Assembly: GCA_944384205.1 (NCBI GenBank)
Contig: CALWSL010000024.1
Coordinates: 1-43,364, forward strand
Direction: 5' to 3'
DNA from: an uncultured Acetatifactor sp.
GTDB lineage: Bacteria; Bacillota; Clostridia; Lachnospirales; Lachnospiraceae
Length of the DNA stretch: 43,364 bases
In this document: positions 22,110 to 30,381 of the stretch, piece by piece
Layout: the number at the start of each line of letters is the position of its first letter
Position numbering within the stretch: the stretch's first letter is position 1
Notes under the pieces: model-generated
Database searches by the model: none
What the model saw: the letters and a program-made list of their open reading frames with translations, nothing else
What the model was told of the DNA's origin: nothing
Program-made: the position numbers and the translations under genes

Positions 22110-22710
22110 TGGATTACCTTCAAGTGTTACACAAGCCTTCTCAAGAGCTGGAGTTAGGATGGATGATATGGAAAAGCTTGATGCAAGAGCGGTGGAACAG
22201 TCTCTTAAGGGTGTCCATGATGTCCTTAGAGATATGGGAATACCTCTTTCTGCTGTTAATATGATTTGTGGAAAGGAAACGAGCGAAGAGTTGATGGCTG
22301 TGAATGGATGTGGTGATTTGATTTTTTCAAAATCCGTTTATTCCAATATAGAAAAGGCGAAAGAAGATACCAAAAATAAAAACGGGTATTTTGCGTCGGG
22401 TGGGTTATACAGCGTAGGTGCGCATGAAGCTGGGCATATCGCTGTGGATACGATTATGAACAGAATAATGAGAAACAACTCTGTTTTGGAAAGGGCGAAA
22501 GCAAGGAAAAATCATAAGATTTCGAAGCAGATTTTGCGAGAGGCTGGAAAACAATATGGCAGTAACCCAGAAATATCAAAGTATGGTGAAAAAAGTGCTT
22601 CAGAAAAAGTGGCGGAGGCAGTTTCCGACGTATACACGAACAAATCAAAGGCAAATCCCTATAGCAAAGTTATTGTTAATATTCTGAAAAAGAAATTAAA
22701 TGGAGAATAA
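22087..22710 (+). CDS. MGGRG-motif protein with HEAGH metallopeptidase-like site
   Basis: A 207-aa protein beginning MGGRGGSSG, from ATG 22087 (GGAGG nine nt upstream). Residues near 120 carry SVGAHEAGHIAVD, an HExxH zinc-binding motif with a following Asp. The C-terminus is basic (KANPYSKVIVNILKKKLNGE). The Gly-rich start recurs in two neighbouring unrelated ORFs (23008, 24249), which suggests a shared targeting or processing signal. Proteins with such starts are often phage- or ICE-encoded effector or toxin-like proteins (general recollection). A transferred effector or an entry/processing peptidase is possible. Confidence 0.6.
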   Translation: MGGRGGSSGLPSSVTQAFSRAGVRMDDMEKLDARAVEQSLKGVHDVLRDMGIPLSAVNMICGKETSEELMAVNGCGDLIFSKSVYSNIEKAKEDTKNKNGYFASGGLYSVGAHEAGHIAVDTIMNRIMRNNSVLERAKARKNHKISKQILREAGKQYGSNPEISKYGEKSASEKVAEAVSDVYTNKSKANPYSKVIVNILKKKLNGE

Positions 22711-22782
22711 AAAGATAGCGAAGAAGTGCTAAAAAAGGTGCATGATAAATTTGTACATGGAATAGTGAGAGGTAAAATATTA

Positions 22783-22958
22783 ATGGGCGGCTAAAATAGT
22801 AGAAACCACTAATAAATATTTTGGGAAAAGAGGTAGCAAACAAAGAAAGAGCAACAGTATGGGTAAAAACTAATTCTAAAACTTTTGTAAACAGTTATGG
22901 CGAGACAACCCAGAGGGAAATAACTATCCATCATATAAAAGGAATTAAAAGAATATGA
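22783..22958 (+). pseudogene. Remnant of another MGGRG-type gene
   Basis: At 22,783 an ATG with a GAGGT site encodes M-G-G and then stops. Downstream, 22,803-22,958 is open and encodes LGKEVANKERATVWVKT and FVNSYGETTQREIT, like C-terminal segments of MGGRG-type proteins as far as I recall. This looks like a decayed member between two intact ones. Confidence 0.4.
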
Positions 22959-23007
22959 AAAAGATGTTGGGAGAAATTTAGGATTGTAGTCAAGATGGAG
23001 AAAAACA

Positions 23008-23403
23008 ATGGGTGGAAGAGGAAGCTCAAGCGGTATAAGTGATAAAGGAAGAAAATACGGGAGCGAGTACAACACAGTATTAAAAAGTGGAAATATAAAA
23101 TTTGTGAAAGCTAACAGTAGAGACAGCGAATCGCTGTTTGAAACAATGACGCCGGGACGTGTGTATGTGACTGTTGGGGGAAATGATTTGTTACGTATCA
23201 CATATTACGACAAGAAGAATATGAGGACGAAACAGATTGATTTAGATCATGCGCATGAAAAAATGAAACCGCATACACATCATGGATACAGACATAAAGA
23301 GAGAGACAGCGATAAGGGATCAGCGAATCTCACTCCTGATGAAAGAAAAATGGTTGATAGAGTAAACAGAATATGGTACAATTATTTAAACAATAAACAG
23401 TAG
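23008..23403 (+). CDS. MGGRG-motif protein, function unknown
   Basis: A 131-aa protein beginning MGGRGSSSGISDKGRKYG, with a good ribosome site (ggag, 7 nt). The central part (LFETMTPGRVYVTVGGNDLL) and the His-rich part (DLDHAHEKMKPHTHHGYRH) suggest a small globular, possibly metal-binding, domain. The C-terminus has ERKMVDRVNRIWYNYLNN. Similar proteins occur in Clostridia mobile elements and as C-terminal domains of phage head-morphogenesis-type proteins (recollection, not checked). Function unknown. Confidence 0.6.
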   Translation: MGGRGSSSGISDKGRKYGSEYNTVLKSGNIKFVKANSRDSESLFETMTPGRVYVTVGGNDLLRITYYDKKNMRTKQIDLDHAHEKMKPHTHHGYRHKERDSDKGSANLTPDERKMVDRVNRIWYNYLNNKQ

Positions 23404-23510
23404 CTTAATAAAAGCAGCGTCTAATCAGCGCATGGATTCTGAACATGATTCAGACGTTTATTGTTAGCAAATATCGTATAACCTGGGATTATGCCTTGAT
23501 TGAGGAGATT

Positions 23511-23525
23511 CCGGTTCAAATCCGG
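23511..23525 (+). other. tRNA T-arm-like sequence in the 23.4-23.6 kb gap
   Basis: CCGGTTCAAATCCGG matches the GTTCRANYC T-loop consensus with a 4-bp stem, but no acceptor, D-arm or anticodon arm was found around it. It could be a leftover of a tRNA-derived attachment site or chance. Otherwise 23,404-23,617 holds only the terminator. Confidence 0.25.
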
Positions 23526-23535
23526 ATGTTTGCGC

Positions 23536-23576
23536 AAAAAAAGGATGTACCATATTGTTGGGTGCATCCTTTTTTT
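23536..23576. terminator. Strong bidirectional terminator
   Basis: A 16-bp stem from AAAAAAAGGATGTACC to its near-perfect complement, A-rich on one side and T-rich on the other, so it should work on both strands. It insulates the MGGRG gene from the DUF4417 gene. Confidence 0.85.
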
Positions 23577-23617
23577 GTTGCTTAAATAGCGGATGCAAAG
23601 AAAGCGAAAGATAGAGT

Positions 23618-24259
23618 ATGAGCATAGCGACAAAAAGACAGAGAAATTATGAAAATTTGGAACGGCGTATATTTGACGGAGTTGGAGTCTATGGAATCCC
23701 ACAGATACAACCTACACAATTTAAACAGTGTGATTTTATAGGATTTAATTACGCGACAAATTGCAAGGACAGGGAGAATAAGGGGGTTCATTTCTTTGTA
23801 GATGACTACCAGTTCAACCGTTTATGGACAAACATAGGTAGATATATTGATATGCTGTCCCAGTTTAAGTGTGTAATGTCGCCGGATTTTTCTACATATA
23901 CAGACTTTCCAAAGGCGATACAGATTTATAATCACTATCGAAAACATTGGGTAGGGGCTTATCTGCAGGAATATGGGATTGATGTGATTCCTACGATTTC
24001 ATTGAGTACCAGGGATAGTTTTGAATGGTGTTTTGATGGTGAGCCGGTTGGCGGAGTGGTTGCTATCTCTTCGCAGGGATGTATTGCGAGTAAGGAAAAG
24101 AGGAAGTTGTTTTTAGACGGATATCATGAAATGGCAACCAGATTACAGCCGGAAACAATTATTTTCTATGGGAAAGTACCGGATGAGTGTAATGGAAATA
24201 TTGTCAGGGTAGCTCCTTTTTCTGAAAGATTTAACGAGGTGACGTGTAATGGGTGGTAG
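23618..24259 (+). CDS. DUF4417 protein
   Basis: A 213-aa protein resembling DUF4417 proteins found in Clostridia phages and elements: N-terminal GVYGIPQIQP, central CVMSPDFSTYTDFP and a C-terminal half with ETIIFYGKVPDE. No catalytic motif was identified. The start has a weak ribosome site (gaaag). Its stop overlaps the start of a tiny MGGRG ORF, which in turn overlaps the coupling-protein gene. Function unknown. Confidence 0.7.
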   Translation: MSIATKRQRNYENLERRIFDGVGVYGIPQIQPTQFKQCDFIGFNYATNCKDRENKGVHFFVDDYQFNRLWTNIGRYIDMLSQFKCVMSPDFSTYTDFPKAIQIYNHYRKHWVGAYLQEYGIDVIPTISLSTRDSFEWCFDGEPVGGVVAISSQGCIASKEKRKLFLDGYHEMATRLQPETIIFYGKVPDECNGNIVRVAPFSERFNEVTCNGW

Positions 24260-24308
24260 AGGTTCAGGTAATGGAAAAATAGAGGAAAAACAAAATGAGC
24301 AATCGTAA
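24249..24308 (+). CDS. Mini MGGRG ORF, 19 aa
   Basis: ATG 24249 opens MGGRGSGNGKIEEKQNEQS and stops. It overlaps both the DUF4417 stop and the coupling-protein start. It may be a truncated MGGRG gene, a coupling leader, or a chance frame. Confidence 0.3.
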   Translation: MGGRGSGNGKIEEKQNEQS

Positions 24309-25908
24309 CAAAGAAATAGAAGATTTTGTCGGTGAAATCCTGGGACTGTTAATTTCACTGGTAAAAGCTATCTGCAAGGGCATCTGGAGAGGGATACGCA
24401 AACTGAATTCCATAAAGCGTGTATGTTTTTTCCTGCTTACCTTTATCGTGCCAATGGTGGTGTGGTTTGTCTGGGCACAGATTTCAGAAATACTGGTTGA
24501 ATGCCCCGGATGGCTCAGGACGATGCTATATTATTTCCTTCTGGGGTTCCCTTTGGTTGTATTGTGCATTGTTGGATTGGCAAATAGCAAAGACAATTAT
24601 GAGGAAATGTTCAGGCAGATTGAATTTAAAGGGAAAAATGGGAAATATCCGGTATTTATAAGCAAAAGCAGGGATGGGAAGAAAATCATTCTGATATTTA
24701 AGTCGGTGATACCAATTACAGAGTGGAAAAATGCCAGGGAAAGACTGGAAACAGCCCTTGACTGCACTATTATCAAAATGGAAAACGGCAGAAACAAGCA
24801 GCTTGCAAAGCTTACCACGCTTCCATCGGATTATAAAATACCGGAAATGATTGAATGGAGCGAAGAACGCCTGAGTAAAAAAAACAGTGTTTTAGCAGTC
24901 GGGGTGAGTGCGCTGGATACAATTTACTTTGATTTGAACAGAGTGCCGCATGTGTTGGTTGCGGGAGAGACCGGTTCGGGAAAATCTGTAATACTCCGCT
25001 GTTTTCTGTGGCAGATGATATTGCACGGCGCCAGAGTGTACATGATTGATTTTAAAGGCGGAGTGGAGTTCGGAAAGCAATATGAGCAGTATGGAGAGGT
25101 TATTACGGACAGGGAACGTGCGCTGGAAGTGTTGAGCATGTTGGTTGCCGAGAATGAATACAGGCTGCGGATTTTCCGGGATTTGGAAGTAAAGAATCTG
25201 GACGAATATAACCGGAAAACAAAACAGAATTTATGCCGGATCTGCCTGTTTACGGATGAGCTTGCAGAAATGCTGGACAAAAAAGGCGTGGCAAAAGAGA
25301 ACAAGGCTATCTATGAACAGATAGAAGGTAAACTGTCAACTTTGGCAAGATTATCCCGCGCCACGGGGATTAATCTTTTTATGGGTGTGCAGCGCCCGGA
25401 TGCAAACGTTCTGACCGGACAGATAAAAAACAATATACCCGTCCGGATTTCCGGAAGATTTGCGGATAAAACAGCCAGTGAGATTGTCCTGGGCAATACG
25501 GATGCGGTAAATCTGCCGGATATTAAAGGTCGCTTTTTATACAAAGTGGGAAATGAGACCATTGAATTCCAAAGTTTTTATTTTGATGATGAGAGAATGC
25601 TCCGGGAAGTGGATGCCTGTCAGGGAGATATGCTGACGGAAGCTCCTAAATATAAATTAAAGCTTGAAAAGGAATCTGCTGGTATAAAAATACCTGCAGA
25701 GCAGAAAAGCGATTCAGGGGCAGAAAAAAAGACGGCGGGAAAAAAGACGGCGGGAAAAAGAGCTGCGCCTGTCAGGAAAACAGCTTCAAAGCCTAAAGAA
25801 GAGGAAAAGGAGGATATGTTTGCAGGAATGAGTGATGCAGAGTTGGAAATGACGATGCGGAAGATGGATGAAGAAGATTTAAACCTGAATTTTGACGAAT
25901 TTTTATAG
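24295..25908 (+). CDS. FtsK/SpoIIIE-type conjugation coupling protein (TcpA-like)
   Basis: A 537-aa DNA-translocase ATPase that would feed DNA into the type IV secretion channel. Two N-terminal membrane helices lie near 40-62 and 78-97. Walker A GETGSGKS near 223-230 and Walker B-like CLFTDELAEM near 315-323 mark the ATPase. A Lys/Ala/Glu-rich tail follows (GKKTAGKRAAPVRKTASKPK). It matches Tn916 Orf21/TcpA-type proteins in size and layout. It opens the transfer operon; the downstream order (TcpC, VirB2-like, TcpE, VirB4) confirms the role. Confidence 0.9.
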   Translation: MSNRNKEIEDFVGEILGLLISLVKAICKGIWRGIRKLNSIKRVCFFLLTFIVPMVVWFVWAQISEILVECPGWLRTMLYYFLLGFPLVVLCIVGLANSKDNYEEMFRQIEFKGKNGKYPVFISKSRDGKKIILIFKSVIPITEWKNARERLETALDCTIIKMENGRNKQLAKLTTLPSDYKIPEMIEWSEERLSKKNSVLAVGVSALDTIYFDLNRVPHVLVAGETGSGKSVILRCFLWQMILHGARVYMIDFKGGVEFGKQYEQYGEVITDRERALEVLSMLVAENEYRLRIFRDLEVKNLDEYNRKTKQNLCRICLFTDELAEMLDKKGVAKENKAIYEQIEGKLSTLARLSRATGINLFMGVQRPDANVLTGQIKNNIPVRISGRFADKTASEIVLGNTDAVNLPDIKGRFLYKVGNETIEFQSFYFDDERMLREVDACQGDMLTEAPKYKLKLEKESAGIKIPAEQKSDSGAEKKTAGKKTAGKRAAPVRKTASKPKEEEKEDMFAGMSDAELEMTMRKMDEEDLNLNFDEFL

Positions 25909-25926
25909 CGCAGAGGAGGTGAGATT

Positions 25927-26955
25927 TTGGAGAAACAGGAGAAAAAAGGGCTGAAGTTTCCGGGAATCCTACACAAAAGGGAAGCCGGAGAACCCAGGAA
26001 AAAGAAAGAAAAAAACCAGACAGGAACCTTGAGGAAAAACACACTGCTTCGCATCTGCAGGGTTGTGCTGTGGGGAATGCTCGCTTTTGTTTTCCTGAAA
26101 GGTGTGGTCAGTACTTTCAGGGCAGATACGCTCACGGAGGCGAAACTTTTGATTAATGACTTTAAGGCGGAGCTAAATGTGAACAAAAAACTGAATAATG
26201 AGATTCTGGCTTTTGCCCAGAATTTTGTGAAGGAATATCTGACCTATGAGGCAAATGGAGAAAGCGATTACAAGGAACGCCTGAAGGCTTATATGGCAAA
26301 TGCCGGAAGTGTGGAGGGAATGGATTTGCGTAATGGAGCGGCAGATGCTGTTTATGTCCAGGCGTACCGGCTTGAGCAGTGTTCAGATACACAGTGGGAT
26401 GTCTATGTACTGGCGGAAGTGGAGTATACGCAGAATGTCATGGATTCTTCGGCACAGGAGTACAGGACCGAGACAGAAAAAGCCCAGACATATCTGAAGG
26501 TGCCGGTGTATGTAGATGGAGAGTTTATGACAGTGGAGTCCTTACCATTGTTTATCAGCGATTCAATGCTGCTTGAAGATTATCCCGGAGCAGAGTACTA
26601 TGGAACCGCTGCTGATGAGAAAACCGCTTCTGATGTAGAGACAGCAGTTACTAATTTTTTGAAGGCATATTATGAGCAGGATGAAACAGTGATTGACTAC
26701 TATCTGAGCAAGGATGCCAGGCAGGAGCAGTTTTCAGGACTTAACGGGCGGTATCAGTTTGTAAAAATGAATACTGTAAAGTGCTACAGGGAGCAAAATC
26801 AGAATGTAGTGGTGTGTATCGCTAATTTTTATGTGAAGGACAGCATCAACAGTGCGCAGATACAGCAGAAATTGCTCCTGCAGTTGGTACAGGAAAGTGA
26901 TGGTAAATATTACATCCTTTCCATCACCCCCAGAGTTACAAATATAAATGGATAA
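25927..26955 (+). CDS. TcpC/VirB8-like conjugation protein
   Basis: A 342-aa protein with a basic cytoplasmic N-terminus, one membrane helix (about 43-60) and two extracytoplasmic NTF2-like domains, matching TcpC (Tn916 Orf13 family), structurally related to VirB8. It starts at TTG 25927 behind GGAGGTG. TcpC proteins are assembly scaffolds of Gram-positive transfer channels. Context: 18 nt after the coupling protein. Confidence 0.85.
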   Translation: MEKQEKKGLKFPGILHKREAGEPRKKKEKNQTGTLRKNTLLRICRVVLWGMLAFVFLKGVVSTFRADTLTEAKLLINDFKAELNVNKKLNNEILAFAQNFVKEYLTYEANGESDYKERLKAYMANAGSVEGMDLRNGAADAVYVQAYRLEQCSDTQWDVYVLAEVEYTQNVMDSSAQEYRTETEKAQTYLKVPVYVDGEFMTVESLPLFISDSMLLEDYPGAEYYGTAADEKTASDVETAVTNFLKAYYEQDETVIDYYLSKDARQEQFSGLNGRYQFVKMNTVKCYREQNQNVVVCIANFYVKDSINSAQIQQKLLLQLVQESDGKYYILSITPRVTNING

Positions 26956-26970
26956 ACGGAGGAAATGAGA

Positions 26971-27282
26971 ATGAAAGAACAAAAGAACTGGAAAAGACAA
27001 AGGGCGTTTTTAATGGCGTCGGCAATGATGACATTGCTTTTTACAAACGGAATCATGGTCAGCGCGAATTATGGTCAGAATGCGGCAAATTGGATGCTTG
27101 ATCAGGTGTTTTGGGTAATTTTGGTGGCTGTGGTTATTGTAACAGCTATGGCGGCTGTGAAAAGAAACTTTACAGGGGCGCTTATTACGGTGATTGTGGG
27201 GGCAGTCGTGTTATATTTTGTAAAAAACCCCACAAAGTTGTCCGATATCGGAGACACTATCATGACTACAATACTAAAATGA
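26971..27282 (+). CDS. VirB2/TcpD-like small membrane protein
   Basis: A 103-aa protein with a signal-peptide-like N-terminus ending near TNGIMVSA and two hydrophobic helices (about 44-60 and 66-84). The size and two-helix form match VirB2-like pilin or TcpD subunits of Gram-positive T4SS. ATG 26971 lies 8 nt after GGAGG and is preferred to ATG 26965. It lies between TcpC- and TcpE-like genes. Confidence 0.65.
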   Translation: MKEQKNWKRQRAFLMASAMMTLLFTNGIMVSANYGQNAANWMLDQVFWVILVAVVIVTAMAAVKRNFTGALITVIVGAVVLYFVKNPTKLSDIGDTIMTTILK

Positions 27283-27294
27283 TGGAGGCGTTCT

Positions 27295-27690
27295 ATGACT
27301 GAAGAAAATGACCGAAAGATCATTCTTTACTCTTATCGTAAAGTCTGGTTTGTGGAAAAGAAAATTTATGCAATACAGAATATTGTGCTGCCTGTTCCGG
27401 TGAATCCCTACGAACTGCTGGAATTTATTATTGCAGCAGGTGTGATGCTGTTTTTATGCAGACTTATTCCGGCATTGGAAAATGTACCGTCAATGATACG
27501 TTACGTGATAATTCCTTACATAATCGTGAAGTATTTGATGAAATTGAAGCTGGATGGAAAGAATCCTGTGAAATACTTTATCAGTCTTGTGCCATATCTG
27601 ATTACGAAAGGTTTCTATGTAGAACATTTTCAGTCATATCCGGATAAACAGGAAAAGATAAAGTTAAGCTGGTTTTGCAGTAAAGGATAG
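27295..27690 (+). CDS. TcpE/VirB3-like conjugation protein
   Basis: A 131-aa membrane protein of the TcpE family (Tn916 Orf17 type): YSYRKVWFVEKKIYAIQNI near residues 13-31, LPVPVNPYELLEF near 33-45, then two helices. TcpE acts with the VirB4 ATPase in the Gram-positive transfer channel, as VirB3 does. The VirB4 gene follows 51 nt downstream, after an intrinsic terminator-like hairpin. Confidence 0.85.
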   Translation: MTEENDRKIILYSYRKVWFVEKKIYAIQNIVLPVPVNPYELLEFIIAAGVMLFLCRLIPALENVPSMIRYVIIPYIIVKYLMKLKLDGKNPVKYFISLVPYLITKGFYVEHFQSYPDKQEKIKLSWFCSKG

Positions 27691-27693
27691 CGG

Positions 27694-27720
27694 GCAGGGA
27701 GGTTTTACCTCCCTGCTTTT
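27694..27720 (+). terminator. Terminator-like hairpin between TcpE and VirB4 genes
   Basis: Perfect GCAGGGAGG/CCTCCCTGC stem with a TTTTA loop and a short T tail, inside the transfer operon. It ends just before the VirB4 ribosome site, so it may attenuate or punctuate expression of the downstream genes. Confidence 0.65.
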
Positions 27721-27741
27721 GTAAAAGGAGGCAGAGAGAAA

Positions 27742-30381
27742 ATGTACCAGTGTCCGATTACTTATTTCAGGGACAATATTATATTTAACTATGATAAAAG
27801 CGCATGGGCTGTTTTTAAAATCGTGGGATTTGATTATGATTTTCTGGATGATGACGCCAAAATAAAGATTCTGCAAAAGACCGCCAGATTTCTGTGCGGA
27901 ATCTTATCGGAGGCGCAGGTGCTTATCGTACCCATTGAACAGGATAACAAAGAACATTTTAACGCGCTGAAAAAGCGTCTCAGCAAGTCGGATCCTTTAT
28001 ATGAAAATGCGATTTATCATGCGGAGCAGACGGAAAAGTATCTGGGACAGAAGATTCAGGTCCGGGGAAATGTAAATGATTACAATACTTATATCGTTGT
28101 CAGGCTTTCGGAAAGCGGTGAATATGAGCTGTTTTCCGATTTGAAGCATGGATTTCAGTATTTTGTGAAAGACCCGGTAAATGCCGTAAATGTATTTATG
28201 AACCTTGACACAAAGGATATTTTGGAGAGCAGATTGAAACAGTGTCAGGATTTGGCGGATAAATGGTTTTTTGCCCAGAATAAGAAGCTGCGTCTGAGTG
28301 TTGTAGACGGTGGAGAGACCCAGTGGCTGATAAAACGAGGATGTTTCCGGGGAATTGCCGATAAAAATCGTCTGTTTTATGCAGATCAGAATAAGACGCC
28401 CTGGAAGCCGGCGGCGGAGAGGGTGGAAGCAGGCAATGATGATTGTATTATAAAACCTGAAAGCAGGGAAATGGTTAAGCTGTTTGCAGGCACGATTTAT
28501 CAGGGAAAACGGTATTTGAAAATAGTACACGATAAAGAAACAGTGTCTTATCAGACATTTCTGGTTTTTACCAATATACCGGAAGTGACGGAGCATCCCG
28601 GAAGTGAATGGCTGTATCTACTGCAGCAGTTGAATCAGCAGGCTGAGGTTTGTATTCATATCAAAGCAAAGGAATACCGGGAGGCAATCCGTAAGGTAGA
28701 GAATAAACGGATGGAGATAAACAGTCAGATGGAGCATATCCTGGAAGCAAATGCGGATATACCTGACGATTTGGCGGAAGGGAAGGAGTATGTAGACCTT
28801 TTGGAATCTGAAATCAAGAGTCAACGTGCGCCAATTCTGGAGACGCATATAACGGTATGTGTCGCAGCTGATAATCTGGAGGAGTTGGAAAAAAAGGCGG
28901 TTACAATCAGGGAAATTTATGAAGATATGTCCTTTGGAGTGGAGCGTCCCGTGGCTGACCAGCTTAAATTATTTATGCAGTGTATACCGAGTCAGGGGAG
29001 CCTTGTCAGAGATTACATGATTCCATTGACGCCTATGACTTTGGCAGGCGGCATTATCGGTGCGACACATGAGCTGGGAGATCACAGGGGACCTTATATC
29101 GCAGTTACTGGAAATGAGGAAAAGCAGGTATTCCTGGATTTGGGGCGTGCGTGTTTGTTAAATAAATCGGCGTCGGCAACTTTTTACGGCAATCTGGGAG
29201 TCGGAAAATCCTTCAATGCAAATTTATTACTCTTTCTTACAGTATTGTATGGCGGATACGGACTGATTTTTGATCCGAAAGGGGAACGGAGTCACTGGGT
29301 AGAGCAGTTGAAGATATTTGAGGGAATGATAACCATAGTCACTCTGTCTTCAGATGATTCTAATAAAGGCAAGTTAGACCCTTACAATATGTATGAAGAT
29401 AATCCGGACGAAGCGGATGAGCTTGCGTTAAATATAATATCGGAGTTGTTAAAAATACCGCCGGCATCTATGGAGTATACTGCCGTGTTGGAGGCGCAGC
29501 GGATGATGCGGAAGGAAGCTGTTCCTTCCATGATAAAGCTGATTGACATGCTGCGCGGCTTCCCGCAGGATGATGAGTTGTGTCAGTGCGCCCGTTTCCT
29601 GGCGAGAAGATTAAGCCTCCAGGCAGCAAGCGGAATGTCCAGGCTGCTTTTCGGAGATGGCTCTGAGGAAGCAGTCAGTCTGGATAAAAGACTGAACATT
29701 TTGCAGATTGAAAATCTTAAGCTTCCCAGTCCGGATGCTTCCAAAGAAGAATATACCAGTGAGGAAGTGCTGTCTACGGTATTAATGTCCACCGCCGCCC
29801 ATTTTGCAAAAAAATTTGCGCTGGTGGAGAGAAATGTATTCAGTGTGATTCTGTTTGACGAGTCGTGGATGCTGGGAAAAACGGTGGAAGGCGTTAAGCT
29901 GTATGATTTCCTTTCCAGAATGGGACGTTCCCTTTTCACAGGCTGCATTTTTAACGGACATTCCGTGCTTGATATACCCAGTGAGGGAATTAAGAACACA
30001 ATATCTTATAAATTCTGTTTCCAGACCAATAACGACAGTGAAGCCGCCAGAATGTGTGAGTATATGGATTTGGAGCCTACACAGGAGAATAAGGACATAT
30101 TAAAGAATCTGCGGAATGGGGAATGTCTTTTTCAGGATTTGGATAAACATGTGGGTATCATCAGATTTGATGCAGTGTTTCAAGATATTATAGATGTATT
30201 TTCCACAACGCCAAAAGAGCGGGAGCCGGACGCAGAGGAAGAACCGCAGGCAGAGTCAAAGATGGACGCGCCGGAAGAAAGTGTGGCAATTACGGAATCC
30301 GTAGACGGAGATGAAGAGCGATTCTCCGATTTTATATTTGAATTTGATGAAGCTGACCTTCTGGCAAAGGAGGAAGTCTGA
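27742..30381 (+). CDS. VirB4-family conjugation ATPase
   Basis: An 879-aa ATPase that powers the type IV secretion channel (Tn916 Orf16/TcpF type). Walker A GNLGVGKS lies near residue 483, Walker B-like VILFDESWML near 702, and late motifs (FNGHSVLDIP) follow. The N-terminal half is the typical non-ATPase CagE/TrbE domain. The C-terminus ends in an acidic low-complexity tail (EEEPQAESKMDAPEE). Good AAAGGAGG ribosome site. Its stop overlaps the next start by one base (TGATG). Confidence 0.93.
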   Translation: MYQCPITYFRDNIIFNYDKSAWAVFKIVGFDYDFLDDDAKIKILQKTARFLCGILSEAQVLIVPIEQDNKEHFNALKKRLSKSDPLYENAIYHAEQTEKYLGQKIQVRGNVNDYNTYIVVRLSESGEYELFSDLKHGFQYFVKDPVNAVNVFMNLDTKDILESRLKQCQDLADKWFFAQNKKLRLSVVDGGETQWLIKRGCFRGIADKNRLFYADQNKTPWKPAAERVEAGNDDCIIKPESREMVKLFAGTIYQGKRYLKIVHDKETVSYQTFLVFTNIPEVTEHPGSEWLYLLQQLNQQAEVCIHIKAKEYREAIRKVENKRMEINSQMEHILEANADIPDDLAEGKEYVDLLESEIKSQRAPILETHITVCVAADNLEELEKKAVTIREIYEDMSFGVERPVADQLKLFMQCIPSQGSLVRDYMIPLTPMTLAGGIIGATHELGDHRGPYIAVTGNEEKQVFLDLGRACLLNKSASATFYGNLGVGKSFNANLLLFLTVLYGGYGLIFDPKGERSHWVEQLKIFEGMITIVTLSSDDSNKGKLDPYNMYEDNPDEADELALNIISELLKIPPASMEYTAVLEAQRMMRKEAVPSMIKLIDMLRGFPQDDELCQCARFLARRLSLQAASGMSRLLFGDGSEEAVSLDKRLNILQIENLKLPSPDASKEEYTSEEVLSTVLMSTAAHFAKKFALVERNVFSVILFDESWMLGKTVEGVKLYDFLSRMGRSLFTGCIFNGHSVLDIPSEGIKNTISYKFCFQTNNDSEAARMCEYMDLEPTQENKDILKNLRNGECLFQDLDKHVGIIRFDAVFQDIIDVFSTTPKEREPDAEEEPQAESKMDAPEESVAITESVDGDEERFSDFIFEFDEADLLAKEEV

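Noticed and set aside
23480-23550. tRNA gene at 23.5 kb
   Set aside because: Only a T-arm is present; no acceptor, D or anticodon arms.
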